From NCBI RefSeq assembly GCF_900110925.1, contig NZ_FOFP01000007.1:1-64000 (forward strand): a stretch of 64,000 bases of DNA. The letters are read 5' to 3'. A program made the translations under genes and the position numbers. Shown one piece after another: positions 54,927 through 63,447 of the stretch. Origin of the DNA: Pseudomonas cuatrocienegasensis. Lineage in GTDB: Bacteria; Pseudomonadota; Gammaproteobacteria; Pseudomonadales; Pseudomonadaceae. Position 1 is the stretch's first letter; every line of letters begins with the position of its first letter. The notes under the pieces are model-generated. The model ran no database searches and was not told the DNA's origin. It saw nothing but the letters and a program-made list of their open reading frames with translations.

Positions 54927-55454
54927 CTACAGCGACTGTTGGCTGCGCAGACGTTGTTCGTACTGGCTGCGATAGAGCCGCGCGAAACCGTGCAGCAGCG
55001 GCATGACCACGGCCCAGATCGCCGCGAGCAGCAGCAGGGTTTGCCAGGTGCCGTAAGGCAAACCTACGCCGGCAAGCTGCGCGCCGCCGTAGTAGGACAG
55101 TGGTGCACTGACGGCGCCCAGCAGGCTGGCGCGCCACCAGGGCTGGGCGGTCCAGGCCAGGCAGTGGTTGAGGGTGCTGGCCAGCAGCAGCCACAGCGAG
55201 GCCAGCCACAGCGGGATCAAGAGGCGCGGCTCGCCGAAATCGAACACGCCGAGGTTGAGCAGAAAGCTGTCCAGCGCGCTGCCGGCAAAAAACACGGTCA
55301 GCAGCAGCTTGCCTTCGGCCTGCCAACTGCTGACCCAGAACAGATGCACACCGAGGGCCACGGCCACCAGCAGCAACCAGGGGCCGTCGCCGCCGAATAC
55401 GCAGGCGAACCAGCCGAGCTGGAAGAGCAGGGCGTTGGCGATCAGTTTAGGCAT
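54927..55454 (-). CDS. DUF2878 family membrane protein
   Basis: This 175-aa integral membrane protein has five or six helices (LIANALLFQLGWFACVFGGD, WLLLVAVALGVHLFWVSSW, LLTVFFAGSALDSFLLNLGV, RLLIPLWLASLWLLLASTLN). DUF2878 genes travel with cfa-like and DUF1365 genes; function is not known. ATG 55452-55454 lies inside the cfa-like stop region (8-bp overlap), which supports co-translation. Confidence 0.83.
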   Translation of the reverse strand: MPKLIANALLFQLGWFACVFGGDGPWLLLVAVALGVHLFWVSSWQAEGKLLLTVFFAGSALDSFLLNLGVFDFGEPRLLIPLWLASLWLLLASTLNHCLAWTAQPWWRASLLGAVSAPLSYYGGAQLAGVGLPYGTWQTLLLLAAIWAVVMPLLHGFARLYRSQYEQRLRSQQSL

Positions 55455-56721
55455 TGAAGTTTCCCAATAGAGGTGCAGGTTTGGCCGCCGGTTTGGCCAG
55501 CAGCAGTTGCGCGGTGCCGATGGTGCGCTCCAGAAAGCCGCCCTCGCAATAGCACAGGTAGAACTCCCACAGCCGGTAGAAGTAATCGTCATAGCCCAGT
55601 TGCTCGAGGGTATGCCGGGCCTGGTGCAGGTTTTCGTGCCACAGGCGCAGGGTGCGTGCGTAGTGCAGGCCGAAGTCTTCCATGTGGTGCAGGTTCATGT
55701 CGGTGCGGGTGCTGATGATACCGAGCATCGCGCTCATCGACGGCAGGGCGCCGCCGGGGAAGATGTAACGCTGGATGAAGTCGACGCTGCGCTTGGCCTG
55801 CTCGTAACGTTGGTCGCGAATGGTGATGGCCTGCAGCAGCATCAGGCCGTCCGGCTTGAGCAGGCTGGCGCACTGCTCGAAGTAGGTCGGCAGGTAGCGG
55901 TGGCCAACGGCTTCGATCATCTCGATGGACACCAGCTTGTCGTACTGGCCGCTGAGGTCGCGGTAGTCCTCCAGCAGCAGGGTCACGCGGTCCTGCAGGC
56001 CTTCGGCGACGATGCGCTGCGCGGTGTGGGCGTACTGCTCGCGCGACAGGGTGGTGGTGGTCACGCGGCAGCCATAGTGGCGGGCGGCGTAGAGCGCCAT
56101 GCTGCCCCAGCCGGTGCCGATCTCCAGCAGGTGATCGCTGGGCTTGAGCTCGAGTTTCTGGCAGATACGTTGCAGCTTGTTCAGTTGCGCCTGCTCCAGG
56201 CTGTCGTCGGGGTCCACGAACATGGCCGCCGAGTACATCATGGTCGGGTCGAGGAACTGCTCGAACAGGTCATTGCCCAGGTCGTAATGCGCCTCGATGT
56301 TCTTGCGCGAACCCTGGCGGGTGTTGCGGTTGAGCCAGTGCAGGCCCTTGATCAGTGGGCGGCCGACGCGGGCCAGGCCGCCTTCCATGGCATCCAGCAG
56401 TTCGAGGTTGCTGACGAAAATGCGGATCACCGCGGTCAGTTCCGGGGTGCTCCAGTAACCATGAATGTAGGCTTCGCCCGAGCCGATCGAGCCATTTCCG
56501 GCGACCAGGCCCCAAACCGCAGGGTCATGCACCTGGATTTCCGCGCACAGGCTGGAATGCGGATCGCCAAAGGACAGGCGTTCCTCGCCTTCGATGATGA
56601 CCAGATGACCGTGGCGCAGTTGCTTGAGCTGAGCCATCACCGCACGGCGCAGGAGGCTGGCGCCGACGCCGCTGCCGGCGCGTACGGCATTCTTGGCAGA
56701 CGCCAGGCTAGAGCTTTTCAT
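55447..56721 (-). CDS. Cyclopropane-fatty-acid-phospholipid synthase family methyltransferase
   Basis: This 424-aa SAM-dependent enzyme of the CFA/mycolic-acid cyclopropane synthase family modifies unsaturated acyl chains of membrane lipids. SAM motif I is LEIGTGWGSMALYAARHYGC; other family segments are NIEAHYDLGNDLFEQFLDPT with MMYSAAMF, LVSIEMIEAVGHRYLPTYFE and RYIFPGGALPS. The second of two close ATGs (56719-56721) is used because AGGA then lies 8 nt upstream. Besides cyclopropanation, members of such clusters methylate acyl chains on the way to furan fatty acids, so the product is not certain. It overlaps the DUF1365 gene by 14 bp. Confidence 0.9.
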   Translation of the reverse strand: MKSSSLASAKNAVRAGSGVGASLLRRAVMAQLKQLRHGHLVIIEGEERLSFGDPHSSLCAEIQVHDPAVWGLVAGNGSIGSGEAYIHGYWSTPELTAVIRIFVSNLELLDAMEGGLARVGRPLIKGLHWLNRNTRQGSRKNIEAHYDLGNDLFEQFLDPTMMYSAAMFVDPDDSLEQAQLNKLQRICQKLELKPSDHLLEIGTGWGSMALYAARHYGCRVTTTTLSREQYAHTAQRIVAEGLQDRVTLLLEDYRDLSGQYDKLVSIEMIEAVGHRYLPTYFEQCASLLKPDGLMLLQAITIRDQRYEQAKRSVDFIQRYIFPGGALPSMSAMLGIISTRTDMNLHHMEDFGLHYARTLRLWHENLHQARHTLEQLGYDDYFYRLWEFYLCYCEGGFLERTIGTAQLLLAKPAAKPAPLLGNFNA

Positions 56722-57508
56722 GGTGCACATCCTTTGATTCGGGTCGGCCTGCGCGGAACTCACCGTCCGCGGCCTCATGGTTGAACACGGGTACACGCTT
56801 GAGCAGCAGGCGCAGGGCCTGCCAGTAGATGCCGACGACCGTCTTGCCGGTCATCCAGGGAAAGCTGAGCAGGTAGCGGTGCAGGCTGGCGCGGTCGAGC
56901 GCAGTGCGGGTCAGGCTGAGGCTGGCGTCGAACACCTTGGTCTCGCCGGCCCAGTCGGCCATGTGGATACCCAGACGCTCACCGGGTTGGCTGAAACCCA
57001 TGCGGTATTCCAGCTCCCGCGGCAGAAACGGCGATACATGGAACGACTTGGCCACGCCCATGTGCTGGTGGCCCTCACCCGTGGCTGGCAGGACGTAGTG
57101 GTAGCGTTCGCGCCACGGCGTATTGCTGACCTCGCAAAGAATCGCCTGCAGGCGGTCCTGCTTATCGAAGCAATAAAAGAAACTTGCCGGGTTGAACGCC
57201 AGGCCCCAGCTGCGCGGCTGGGTGAGTAGGCAGATGCGGCCCTGAGGTACTTGACCGAGGGCTTCGCCGACGCGCTGGCGCACCGCGTCGATCAGGCGCA
57301 TACCAGCACCGGTAAAGGCCGGTAGAAAGTCCGTTTCACGGAAGGCAAAGGGTGCAAAACGCCCACGCCCGGCCAGGCGCGACAAGCCCAGCACGGCCTC
57401 CTGCTCGTCGAGGTCCAGGTACAGCAGGCCCATGCGATAGCGAAACGCATGGGTCTTGGGGGCGAAGCGGCGGTGTTGCACCCAGCCGCTGTACAGGGCG
57501 CTGTGCAT
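56708..57508 (-). CDS. DUF1365 family protein
   Basis: This 266-aa protein begins MHSALYSGWVQHRRFAPKTH with LAFNPASFFYCFD, ILCEVSNTPWRERYHYVLP and KSFHVSPFLPRELEYRM, the signature of DUF1365. It is always found beside FAD oxidoreductase and cfa-like genes, suggesting a role in lipid modification; the reaction is unknown. ATG shares one base with the preceding stop (TAATG). Confidence 0.88.
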   Translation of the reverse strand: MHSALYSGWVQHRRFAPKTHAFRYRMGLLYLDLDEQEAVLGLSRLAGRGRFAPFAFRETDFLPAFTGAGMRLIDAVRQRVGEALGQVPQGRICLLTQPRSWGLAFNPASFFYCFDKQDRLQAILCEVSNTPWRERYHYVLPATGEGHQHMGVAKSFHVSPFLPRELEYRMGFSQPGERLGIHMADWAGETKVFDASLSLTRTALDRASLHRYLLSFPWMTGKTVVGIYWQALRLLLKRVPVFNHEAADGEFRAGRPESKDVHHEKL

Positions 57509-58755
57509 TACAGGGACTCACCGAATGCCTGGGCTATGCGCAGGGCACTGACCACGCCATCTTCATGGAAACCGTTGGCCCAGTAAGCGCCGCAGAAGTA
57601 GCTGTGCTGCGCGCCGAGCAACTCTTCCCAGCGCGCCTGGGCGGCGATGCCACGCAGGCCGTATTGCGGATGGGCATAGCGGTAGGTGCCGAGAATGCGT
57701 GCCGGGTCGATGGCCTCGGTCTGGTTGAGGCTGACGCAGAACACTGTCTCGCTCTGGATGCCCTGCAGGATATTCATGTTGTAGGTCACCGCTGCCGGTT
57801 GTTCGCTTGGCCCACCGAGGCGGTAGTTCCAGGCGGCCCAGGCCAGCTTGCGCTTGGGCAACAAGCGGGTATCGGTGTGCAGCACCACTTCGTTTTCCGC
57901 ATAGGGCAGATCGCCAAGGATCGCCTGTTCGGCCAGGGTCGGTTTGGCCAGCAGACGCAGGGCCTGGTCGCTATGACAGGCGAACACCACCTTGTCGAAG
58001 TCCTCGCTGCCTTCGGCGTGGTGCAGGGTGACTCCGCTGCTGTCACGTTCGACCCGCTGCACCGGGCAATTCAGGCGAATACGCTCCTTGAACGAGGCGG
58101 TCAGCGGCGCCACGTAGCCGCGCGAGCCACCTTCGACCACGCACCATTGCGGGCGGTCACTGACCGAGAGCAGGCCGTGGTTCTTGAAGAAACGCACGAA
58201 GAACTGCAGCGGGAAACTGAGCATCTGCGCCGGCGACATCGACCAGATCGCCGCACCCATGGGCACGATGTAATGATGGGTGAAGCGTTCGCTGTAGCCG
58301 CCCATCTTCAGGTAGTTGCCCAGGGTAGTGGTGCTGGGAATGCGGTTGCTGTGCAGGTCGTCCAGGGCCTCGCGGTTGAAGCGCAGGATGTCGCGGACCA
58401 TGCCGATAAAACGTGGTGAGAACAGGTTGCGGCGTTGGGCAAACAGGGTGTTGAGGTTGTGCCCGTTGTACTCCACGCCGGTGACTGGATCGCTGACCGC
58501 GAAACTCATCTCGGTGGGTTTGAAACCCACGCCGAGTTGTTCCAGCAGGCGGATAAAGTTGGGGTAGGTCCAGTCGTTGAACACGATAAAGCCGGTGTCG
58601 ATGGCATGCCGCTCGCCGGCGACTTCGACGTCCACCGTATGGGTGTGGCCGCCGATCCAGTCGCTGGCCTCGAAGACACTGATGTCATGCTGACGGTTGA
58701 GCAGGTAGGCGCTGGTCAGGCCGGAAATACCGCTGCCGATAATGGCTATTTTCAT
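57508..58755 (-). CDS. NAD(P)/FAD-dependent amine-oxidase-like oxidoreductase
   Basis: This 415-aa flavoprotein opens with the Rossmann dinucleotide motif IAIIGSGISGLTSAYLLNRQ, then EASDWIGGHTHTVDVEVAGE and a C-terminal FAD contact CGAYWANGFHEDGVVSALRI. Similar proteins are annotated as putative desaturase/dehydrogenase-like enzymes of the cfa/DUF1365 cluster; the substrate is probably a membrane acyl chain but this is inference. It overlaps the SDR gene by 4 bp. Confidence 0.88.
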   Translation of the reverse strand: MKIAIIGSGISGLTSAYLLNRQHDISVFEASDWIGGHTHTVDVEVAGERHAIDTGFIVFNDWTYPNFIRLLEQLGVGFKPTEMSFAVSDPVTGVEYNGHNLNTLFAQRRNLFSPRFIGMVRDILRFNREALDDLHSNRIPSTTTLGNYLKMGGYSERFTHHYIVPMGAAIWSMSPAQMLSFPLQFFVRFFKNHGLLSVSDRPQWCVVEGGSRGYVAPLTASFKERIRLNCPVQRVERDSSGVTLHHAEGSEDFDKVVFACHSDQALRLLAKPTLAEQAILGDLPYAENEVVLHTDTRLLPKRKLAWAAWNYRLGGPSEQPAAVTYNMNILQGIQSETVFCVSLNQTEAIDPARILGTYRYAHPQYGLRGIAAQARWEELLGAQHSYFCGAYWANGFHEDGVVSALRIAQAFGESL

Positions 58756-59516
58756 GGGCTGTTCTTGCTCTCAGTGGTGCGCGCCATGCGCTTGCCCAGG
58801 GCCACCTGCAGCCGCTTGGGCAGGTGGGCGAGCAACAGCAGGCCGGCGATAAAAGGGCCGGGAAAGGCAATCTCGTAGGGGCGCTTTTCCAGTTTCTCGG
58901 CGATGTGGCGGGCGGCTTTCTCCACCGGCCAGCGCATCGGCATGGGGAAGTCGTTCTTCTGCGTCAGTGGCGTATCGACGAAGCCAGGGCTGACCAGGGT
59001 GACGTCGATGCCTTCGGCGGCCAGGTCAATGCGCAGTGCTTCGAACAGGTAGCGCATGCCGGCTTTGGAGGCGCCGTAGGCCTCGGCACGCGGCAGCGGC
59101 AGATAAGTCACCGAACTGGCCACGCCGACCAGGTGCGGCGTGCTGCTTTGCCGCAGTAGCGGCAGCGCAGCTTCGATGCAGTAGCTGGCGGAGAACAGGT
59201 TGGCGCGCACCACGCGCTCGACCATCGCCGCCTCAAACTGGGCGACCTCGACGTACTCGCAGGTGCCGGCGTTGAGAATCACCATGTCCAGGGCACCCCA
59301 GACCTGGGCGATGTGCTCGCCAATGGCCTTGACCCGGGCTGCATCGCTGAGGTCGCCGGGCACTACCAGTACCTGTTCGGGGAAGCGCTTGGCCAGGGCC
59401 TGCAAGGGCTCCACCGTGCGTGCGCTGAGTGCCAGGCGATAGCCGCGCTGCAGCAACTGTTCCGCCAGGGCGGCTCCAATGCCGCTGCTGGCGCCGGTCA
59501 GCCAGATTCGTTTCAT
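58752..59516 (-). CDS. Short-chain dehydrogenase/reductase
   Basis: This 254-aa SDR has the cofactor motif TGASSGIGAALAEQLL, NAG at about residue 87, and the catalytic Ser/Tyr/Lys set (SSVTYLPLPRAEAYGASKAG: Tyr and Lys in YxxxK). A C-terminal hydrophobic helix (GPFIAGLLLLAHLPKRLQVA) suggests membrane association. The substrate is unknown. It overlaps both neighbours by 4 bp within the photolyase/lipid operon. Confidence 0.9.
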   Translation of the reverse strand: MKRIWLTGASSGIGAALAEQLLQRGYRLALSARTVEPLQALAKRFPEQVLVVPGDLSDAARVKAIGEHIAQVWGALDMVILNAGTCEYVEVAQFEAAMVERVVRANLFSASYCIEAALPLLRQSSTPHLVGVASSVTYLPLPRAEAYGASKAGMRYLFEALRIDLAAEGIDVTLVSPGFVDTPLTQKNDFPMPMRWPVEKAARHIAEKLEKRPYEIAFPGPFIAGLLLLAHLPKRLQVALGKRMARTTESKNSP

Positions 59517-59935
59517 GCCAGTCTCCGTTTCAGCCAGCGGATCACCTGGCCCAACACGGGCAGGTGTTCGTAGAGCAGGTTGCCCGCGTCGAAATAGTCG
59601 CGGTGGCGGTGCACTTTGTCGCTCCAGTGCAGGTGTGAGCAGCCTTCCACGCGGATCAGCTGGCCAGCGGCCAGGCGCGGGTGGCGGTAGCTCATGGTCC
59701 AGCGTAGATAGCCCTCGCCTTCGCGCACCTCATCGAAGCCATAGAAGTCGAAGCGCAGCTCGCTGACATTGGCGTACAGCTCGGCGAAGTAACGCTGCAG
59801 GTTGGTCAGGCCGCGCACCTCATGCAGCGGGTCGCGGAACACCGCGTCGTCGCTGTAGAGGCTGCCGAGGCGCTCCAGGTTGTCTTTGTTCAGGGCGGCA
59901 AAGTCCTGGGCGAAGCGACGCAGAAAATCACTCAT
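59513..59935 (-). CDS. NTF2-like (SnoaL) fold protein
   Basis: This 140-aa protein (FAALNKDNLERLGSLYSDDA, VFRDPLHEVRGLTNLQRYFA, FDFYGFDEVREGEGYLRWTM) has the cone-like NTF2 fold of nuclear transport factor 2/SnoaL proteins, used as small hydrolases, isomerases or carriers. No specific function can be read. ATG 59935 follows GGAG and overlaps the photolyase stop by 8 bp. Confidence 0.87.
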   Translation of the reverse strand: MSDFLRRFAQDFAALNKDNLERLGSLYSDDAVFRDPLHEVRGLTNLQRYFAELYANVSELRFDFYGFDEVREGEGYLRWTMSYRHPRLAAGQLIRVEGCSHLHWSDKVHRHRDYFDAGNLLYEHLPVLGQVIRWLKRRLA

Positions 59936-61373
59936 GACTAGGCTCCAGGGGCCGCGAAGGCAGGTTCTTGAATGCGGCCAGCGCGCGCTCACGGCTGCGT
60001 GCCAGGTCGACGATGGGCCGCGGATAGTCGGCGATACCGAACAGGCCGCCCATAGCTGCGGGGTTGTGCACATCCTTTTTGTTCAAACCGGCGAGCTCAG
60101 GCACCCAGCGACGAATAAAGCGACCGTCGGGGTCGAACTTGGCCGACTGGCTCAGCGGGTTGAAGATGCGGAAGTAGGGCACCGAGTCGGTACCAGTGGA
60201 GGCGCTCCACTGCCAGCCGCCATTGTTCGCAGCCAGGTCACCGTCGATCAGATGACGCATGAAGAAGCGTTCGCCCTCGCGCCAGTCGATCAGCAGGTTT
60301 TTGGTCAGGAACATCGCCACCACCATGCGCAGGCGGTTGTGCATCCAGCCGGTGGCGAGCAACTGGCGCATGGCCGCATCGACCAGCGGCAAGCCGGTCT
60401 GCCCGCTTTGCCAGGCGGCCAGCTCTTTGGGCGCCTGGCGCCAGGCCAGGGCATCGGTTTCACGGCGAAAGGCGCGGCCCATGGATACCCGCGGGTAGCC
60501 GACCAGAGTGTGTTTGTAGAATTCCCGCCAGAGCAGCTCGTTGATCCAGGTCACCACACCTTCGCTGCCGCTTTCGAACTCGCCCTGGTTGGCCTGTAGC
60601 GCTGCGTGCAGGCACTGGCGCGGCGACAGCACCCCGGCCGCCAGGTAGGGCGACAACTGGCTGGTGCCGGGCACGGCGGGCAGGTCGCGGTCGCGCTTGT
60701 AGTCGTCGATGGACTCGTCGCTGAAGCGCGTCAGTTGCGCCAGAGCCTGGGCCTCACCGGCTGGCCATAACTCGCGCAGGCTGGCGGCTGGCGTGGCGAA
60801 TCCGGCGACCTGCTGTGGCAGCGGGTCGCGGGCAATCGCCAGGGGCGCCTGGGCGCGGGGTGTGGCAATCAGCGCTGGCAAGCTGTGGTGCAGGCGTGCG
60901 TAGCAGGCCTTGCGGAACTGGCTGTAGACCTGGAAGTAGCCGCCGGATTTGGTCAGCACGCTGCCCGGGGCGAAGAACAGCTGGTCAAGGTGTCCGTGAA
61001 ACGCCACACCACGGCTGCGCAAGGTTGCGGCCACGGCCTGATCGCGGCGGCTTTCGTGGACGCCGTATTCATCGTTGACCTGTACCGCACTGATATTGAG
61101 CTCCTGGCACAGCTGGTCGAGCACCGCTGGCGCCTGGGCCCAGGTATCGGCCTCGCGGATCAGCAGCGGCACACCGAGGGCGGCAAGATCGTCTGAAAGG
61201 ATCGCCAGGTTACGCAACCAGAAATCGACCTTGCTTGGGGCGTCGTCATGGGCCTGCCACTGGCCGGGGCTGATCAGGTACAGGGCCACCGTCGGCCCGG
61301 CGGCCATGGCGGCGGCGAGGGCGGTGTTGTCCTGCAGGCGCAGGTCGGTACGAAACCAGAACAGTTGCATCAT
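59928..61373 (-). CDS. phrB: Deoxyribodipyrimidine photolyase
   Basis: This 481-aa class I photolyase repairs cyclobutane pyrimidine dimers using light. The N-terminal antenna domain starts LFWFRTDLRLQDNTALAAAM. The FAD domain has EGVVTWINELLWREFYKHTL, LPLVDAAMRQLLATGWMHNR, FLTKNLLIDWREGERFFM and NNGGWQWSASTGTDSVPYFR, with RIFNPLSQSAKFDPDGRFIR after it. AAGGA precedes the ATG. It lies 6 bp after the LitR-like gene. Confidence 0.95.
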   Translation of the reverse strand: MMQLFWFRTDLRLQDNTALAAAMAAGPTVALYLISPGQWQAHDDAPSKVDFWLRNLAILSDDLAALGVPLLIREADTWAQAPAVLDQLCQELNISAVQVNDEYGVHESRRDQAVAATLRSRGVAFHGHLDQLFFAPGSVLTKSGGYFQVYSQFRKACYARLHHSLPALIATPRAQAPLAIARDPLPQQVAGFATPAASLRELWPAGEAQALAQLTRFSDESIDDYKRDRDLPAVPGTSQLSPYLAAGVLSPRQCLHAALQANQGEFESGSEGVVTWINELLWREFYKHTLVGYPRVSMGRAFRRETDALAWRQAPKELAAWQSGQTGLPLVDAAMRQLLATGWMHNRLRMVVAMFLTKNLLIDWREGERFFMRHLIDGDLAANNGGWQWSASTGTDSVPYFRIFNPLSQSAKFDPDGRFIRRWVPELAGLNKKDVHNPAAMGGLFGIADYPRPIVDLARSRERALAAFKNLPSRPLEPSHE

Positions 61374-61379
61374 CGATCC

Positions 61380-62333
61380 TTATTGAGCTTCGAGCAGGTT
61401 CAGCAGGGTCAGGGTCTGCAAGGCGCCGAGTGGGTCGTGGGCCAGGTGCAGATCGCTGTGCTGCTCAACCAATACCCGCAACTCCTGCTCATGGATGTGT
61501 ACCGCCGGTCCGCCGATCAGACAGGGGCAGCTATAACCCGTGGCCAGACGCGGCAAATGGGCGGTGTTGATCGTCTGGCTGGAGTACAGCAGCAGGGCGC
61601 GCGGCTGGATGTGCTCGACCGCCATGGCCAACTCGGCCGGGGTCAGCGGCCAGTCGAAGACTTCCACCGGACAGTTGGCGCTGCTGGCCAGCCAGGCGGT
61701 CAGCCACAGGCCCGGCTCCATCGGCAGGTCCGACATATTGATCATCAGCAGCGGTGGACCGCTGTGCTGGCGGTTGTTGTGGTACAGCCGGGCGCCCAGC
61801 TTGCTGCGCAGCCAGGAGTAGAAAAACACCCGCTCGGCCTGGGCACCGAACTGGTTGCGCCAGCGCAGGTCGAGCTCCTCGAACAAGGGCAGCAGCAGTT
61901 GTTGGCACAGGGTCTTGGGCGGGTAGAGGGCCAGCTCGCTGTTGAAGCCTTCGTCGAGACGGCGCTCGTTGAGGTTGCAGATCGCTTCCTGCAGGCGCTG
62001 GCGCTTTTCTTCCCACTGCGAGGTGGCTTCGCTGAATGCCGGCTGGTTGGAGCGTAGCAGGCCCTTGACCTGGCTGACCGATACGCCGCGGTTGAGCCAG
62101 GTGAGAATCGCCTGGATCCGTGCCACATGCTTCTCGGCGTACAGGCGATGCCCCTTGGGCGTGCGGTGCGGCACGATCAGCCCATAGCGGCGCTCCCAGG
62201 CGCGCAGGGTCACGGCGTTGACCCCGGTGATGCGCGCCACTTCACGGATCGGCAAAAAGCCCTGGGCCAGGGCCGTCTGGTAGTCGTCGGCGGATTCATC
62301 CTGCACGTCGGCAGGTTCCGGGTGATCGCTCAT
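61380..62333 (-). CDS. MerR-family regulator, class II LitR-like
   Basis: This 317-aa regulator has a MerR helix-turn-helix at residues about 28-64 (IREVARITGVNAVTLRAWER, RYGLIVPHRTPKGHRLY). A larger C-terminal region follows, shaped like the helical and B12-binding-like domains of LitR/CarH regulators. The cobalamin-ligand motif (DxHxxG) is not evident, which fits class II LitR (PplR) proteins of Pseudomonas that control light-induced genes without binding B12. It sits upstream of phrB and overlaps the DUF523/DUF1722 gene by 4 bp. Two TGTACA-N12-TGTACA sites lie upstream of the operon. Confidence 0.82.
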   Translation of the reverse strand: MSDHPEPADVQDESADDYQTALAQGFLPIREVARITGVNAVTLRAWERRYGLIVPHRTPKGHRLYAEKHVARIQAILTWLNRGVSVSQVKGLLRSNQPAFSEATSQWEEKRQRLQEAICNLNERRLDEGFNSELALYPPKTLCQQLLLPLFEELDLRWRNQFGAQAERVFFYSWLRSKLGARLYHNNRQHSGPPLLMINMSDLPMEPGLWLTAWLASSANCPVEVFDWPLTPAELAMAVEHIQPRALLLYSSQTINTAHLPRLATGYSCPCLIGGPAVHIHEQELRVLVEQHSDLHLAHDPLGALQTLTLLNLLEAQ

Positions 62334-63289
62334 AGGGTATTACGCAGGCTGAGGTTTTCGGGATGCGGCTGCAGGTAGACCTGTTGCTGGAGGTAGCGGT
62401 CGGGGTGTAGGCGCAGATGATGTTTGAGCAGGGTCAGCGGCACCACCAGCGGCACCACGCCGTGGCGGTACTGGGAGATCAGGTGCTGCATTTCGCGCTT
62501 GTCTTCGCCGTCGAGCGACTGCTTGAAGTAGCCACTCAGGTGCATCAGCACGTTGCTGTGGGTGCGCCGGGTCGCGCATTTTTTCAGGGCCGCCATCAGC
62601 TCGCTGAAATAACGTGGCGCCAGTTCACCCAGGTCGTGCTGGCCGAGGTTGCCGAGCATCCGCCCGAGCGTGCGGTATTGCACCGGGTGGGTGGCCATCA
62701 GCAGGTATTTGTAGCGCGAGTGGAAGTCGATCAGCGTCTTGCGGGTCAGGCCGGCGGCAAGGGTGCGCTGCCAGTCGGCGTAGGCGAATACGCGGGTGAT
62801 GAAATTCTCGCGCAGCACCGGATCGTTCAGGCGGCCATCTTCTTCGACCGGCAGGTCGGGATGGCGGGCACAGAACGCGGCGGCGAACAGGCCGCGCCCA
62901 CGCGGCTCGCTGGGGCGACCGTTATCCTGGTAGACCTTGACCCGCTCCAGGCCGCAGGACGGCGACTGTTGCATGAAGATATAGCCGCAGATGCCGCCCA
63001 ATTCCTCAGCCATTTGCGTGCCATAGGCGGTGAGGGCATCGCTGACATCCAGCTCGCGGTGCACGGTGCCCACAGCCCGCGGTTGCTCGGGGTCACCGAC
63101 CAGGCGAATCGGCTCTCGCGGGATACCCAGGCCGATGGCCACTTCCGGGCAGACCGGGGTGAAGTCGAAGTAGTCGCTCAGGGTGCGGTTGCACAGGCGT
63201 GATTCCTTATGCCCACCGTTGTAGCGGACTTCGGCGCCGAGCAGGCAGGCACTGATGCCTAGACGGGGTTTGAGTGGGGGCGATTGCAT
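62330..63289 (-). CDS. DUF523 and DUF1722 (YbgA-like) domain protein
   Basis: This 319-aa protein has an N-terminal DUF523 domain with three conserved cysteines (GISACLLGAEVRYNGG, FTPVCPEVAIGLG, QQSPSCGLERVKVYQ). In TudS-type DUF523 proteins these ligate a [4Fe-4S] cluster used in desulfidase chemistry. The C-terminal DUF1722 domain (DFHSRYKYLLMATHPVQYRT, HLSGYFKQSLDGEDKREMQH) is as in YbgA, which is often linked to photolyase genes. The natural substrate is unknown. It is the first gene of the leftward photolyase operon, directly after the LitR-type operators. Confidence 0.88.
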   Translation of the reverse strand: MQSPPLKPRLGISACLLGAEVRYNGGHKESRLCNRTLSDYFDFTPVCPEVAIGLGIPREPIRLVGDPEQPRAVGTVHRELDVSDALTAYGTQMAEELGGICGYIFMQQSPSCGLERVKVYQDNGRPSEPRGRGLFAAAFCARHPDLPVEEDGRLNDPVLRENFITRVFAYADWQRTLAAGLTRKTLIDFHSRYKYLLMATHPVQYRTLGRMLGNLGQHDLGELAPRYFSELMAALKKCATRRTHSNVLMHLSGYFKQSLDGEDKREMQHLISQYRHGVVPLVVPLTLLKHHLRLHPDRYLQQQVYLQPHPENLSLRNTL

Positions 63290-63309
63290 GGCGACCTCTG
63301 CTGACTACT

Positions 63310-63333
63310 TGTACAGGATGGTGATCCTGTACA
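63310..63333. promoter_or_regulatory. LitR-type operator 1 (TGTACA-N12-TGTACA)
   Basis: Two TGTACA half-sites (63310-63315, 63328-63333) with a 12-bp spacer lie inside a perfect 11-bp inverted repeat TTGTACAGGAT / ATCCTGTACAA (63309-63334). It is 20 bp upstream of the DUF523/DUF1722 start codon. The spacing fits what I recall of class II LitR sites in Pseudomonas. Confidence 0.75.
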
Positions 63334-63359
63334 ACTCGTGCTCATCATAGGTGCGCCAT

Positions 63360-63383
63360 TGTACAAGTCAAATAGTTTGTACA
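63360..63383. promoter_or_regulatory. LitR-type operator 2 (TGTACA-N12-TGTACA)
   Basis: Half-sites at 63360-63365 and 63378-63383 are again separated by exactly 12 bp. The spacer (AGTCAAATAGTT) is unrelated to that of site 1, so only half-sites and spacing are conserved. Confidence 0.7.
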
Positions 63384-63403
63384 GCTTTTGTAATGGAATG
63401 CTG

Positions 63404-63438
63404 CCTGTGCAGGGTGCCTGACGATCGTCTTGCACAGG
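63404..63438 (-). terminator. Inverted repeat after the Trp-rich protein gene
   Basis: CCTGTGCA and TGCACAGG (8-bp arms, 19-nt loop) lie just past the stop of the Trp-rich gene. There is no U-run, so it may act as a weak terminator or a further regulatory palindrome. Confidence 0.35.
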
Positions 63439-63447
63439 TCCTGCGCG

